DNA of 5,909 nt. Origin: an uncultured Angelakisella sp. Lineage in GTDB: Bacteria > Bacillota > Clostridia > Oscillospirales > Ruminococcaceae. The notes below the pieces were generated by a model. It searched no databases and was not told where the DNA came from. It was given only the letters and a program-made list of their open reading frames with translations. The stretch lies in assembly GCA_910585535.1 (NCBI GenBank), contig CAJUFK010000165.1:1-5909 (forward strand). The letters run 5' to 3'. Position numbers and translations under genes: made by a program. Positions 5,091-5,909 of this stretch are shown here, in pieces; the first letter of the stretch is position 1; each line of letters opens with the position of its first letter.

Positions 5091-5909
5091 CTATTCCTCC
5101 ATTCCCCGGACGGCCCCGTGGAGGGCCAGCAGCTTCTTTGCCAGGCGGTCAAAGTCCTCCGGGCGCAGGGACTGGGGACCGTCGCAGAGGGCGTGGGCCG
5201 GGTCGTTGTGAACCTCGATGAGCAGGCCGTCCGCCCCGATGGCAACCGCCCCCATGGCCAGGGGGTCCACCAGCCAGCTCTTCCCGGTGGCGTGGCTGGG
5301 GTCCACGATTACCGGCAGATGGGTGAGGCGGCGCAGCACCGGCACCGCCGCCAGATCCAGGGTGTTCCGGGTGTAGCTTTCAAAGGTGCGGATTCCCCGC
5401 TCGCAGAGGATGACCTGCTCGTTCCCCCCGGCCATGACGTACTCGGCGCTCATCAGCCACTCCTCATAGGTGGCGGACATCCCCCGCTTGATCATCACCG
5501 GCTTGTCCTGGTGCCCCACCGCTTTCAGAAGGTCGAAGTTCTGCATATTCCGGGCCCCGATCTGGATGACGTCCACATCCTTAAAGAGGGGAAGCTGGGA
5601 AAGGTCCATCAGCTCGGTGACAATGGGAAGACCGGTCTCCTCCCTGGCCGCCTTGAGGTAGGCAAGGCCGGTCTCCCCCAGGCCCTGGAAGGCGTAGGGG
5701 GAGGTCCGGGGCTTAAAGGCCCCGCCCCGGAGCATGGTGGCCCCGCTGGCCTTCACCGCCTTGGCGATGGTCACCACCTGCTCCTCCGACTCCACCGAGC
5801 AGGGCCCCGCCATAATGGTCAGGCTCCCCCCGCCGATCTGGGTGTTCCCCACCCGGATGACGGTATCCTCCGGGTGGAACTTGCGGTTGGCGTTTTTGTA
5901 GGGCTCCTG
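5091..5909 (-). CDS. aroF: 3-deoxy-7-phosphoheptulonate (DAHP) synthase, 5'-partial
   Basis: Catalyses the first committed step of the shikimate pathway: phosphoenolpyruvate plus erythrose 4-phosphate gives DAHP, in the cytoplasm. The frame is open to the right window edge, so 272 residues plus the stop are visible and the start lies outside. A GTG at 5852 would give a shorter protein but is only an internal valine: the residues before it (EPYKNANRKFHPEDTVIRV) are typical DAHP synthase sequence. Visible motifs, in fragment numbering: AGPCSVES (Cys37), LRGGAFKPRTSPYAFQG (60-76), GARNMQNFDLL (118-128), KPVMIKRGM (136-144), DPSHATGK (203-210), LIEVHNDP (230-237) and CDGPQSL (242-248). Cys37, His206, Glu232 and Asp243 are the expected metal ligands of the type I-beta (AroH/KDSA-like) family. 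By comparison with the roughly 338-residue Thermotoga enzyme, about 65 N-terminal residues are missing, which is where a ferredoxin-like regulatory domain would be. It is the first visible gene of the cluster and ends 3 nt before tyrA. Confidence 0.96.
   Translation of the reverse strand, partial: QEPYKNANRKFHPEDTVIRVGNTQIGGGSLTIMAGPCSVESEEQVVTIAKAVKASGATMLRGGAFKPRTSPYAFQGLGETGLAYLKAAREETGLPIVTELMDLSQLPLFKDVDVIQIGARNMQNFDLLKAVGHQDKPVMIKRGMSATYEEWLMSAEYVMAGGNEQVILCERGIRTFESYTRNTLDLAAVPVLRRLTHLPVIVDPSHATGKSWLVDPLAMGAVAIGADGLLIEVHNDPAHALCDGPQSLRPEDFDRLAKKLLALHGAVRGMEE

Noticed and set aside
5850..5852. GTG at 5852 as the DAHP synthase start
   Set aside because: The frame continues upstream to the window edge with typical DAHP synthase residues (PYKNANRKFHPEDTVIRV), so this is an internal valine codon.

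Overview
The window is a block of aromatic amino acid biosynthesis genes, all on the minus strand and read from the right edge to the left edge. In order of transcription: DAHP synthase (aroF, 5' end outside the window), prephenate dehydrogenase (tyrA), a 249-nt gap holding a tandem repeat, 3-dehydroquinate synthase (aroB), EPSP synthase (aroA), chorismate synthase (aroC), and a chorismate mutase/prephenate dehydratase P-protein (pheA, 3' end outside the window).

The DNA is very GC-rich, with G or C at most third codon positions, and every start has a strong GGAGG-type ribosome binding site. Together with the clostridial look of the proteins (GQSHG and GGGHFSGRLTAPL in AroC, CGESGSTLRF in AroA, VACQGVEGA in PheA, a TyrA without a C-terminal ACT domain), this suggests a high-GC Clostridia member, most likely a gut Oscillospiraceae/Ruminococcaceae (Flavonifractor/Oscillibacter-like). 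That placement is inference from protein style, not a database match.

Pathway logic: AroF makes DAHP, AroB cyclises it to 3-dehydroquinate, AroA makes EPSP, AroC makes chorismate, and PheA and TyrA carry out the terminal phenylalanine and tyrosine branches. The middle steps (dehydroquinate dehydratase, shikimate dehydrogenase, shikimate kinase) and the tryptophan branch are not in the window. Apart from one junction the genes are tightly packed: aroF-tyrA 3-nt gap, aroB-aroA 4-nt gap, aroA-aroC 11-nt overlap, aroC-pheA 14-nt overlap. Each downstream ribosome binding site lies inside or against the end of the preceding gene, which points to one transcript with translational coupling.

The exception is the tyrA-aroB junction. 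It holds two head-to-tail copies of a 102-bp element (101/102 identical) that begin at the base after the tyrA stop codon. Each copy can form three short GC-rich hairpins. This is the only part of the window not explained by ordinary housekeeping genes. I see no tRNA, rRNA, CRISPR array, transposase or defence gene, and no evidence of a new biochemical system.
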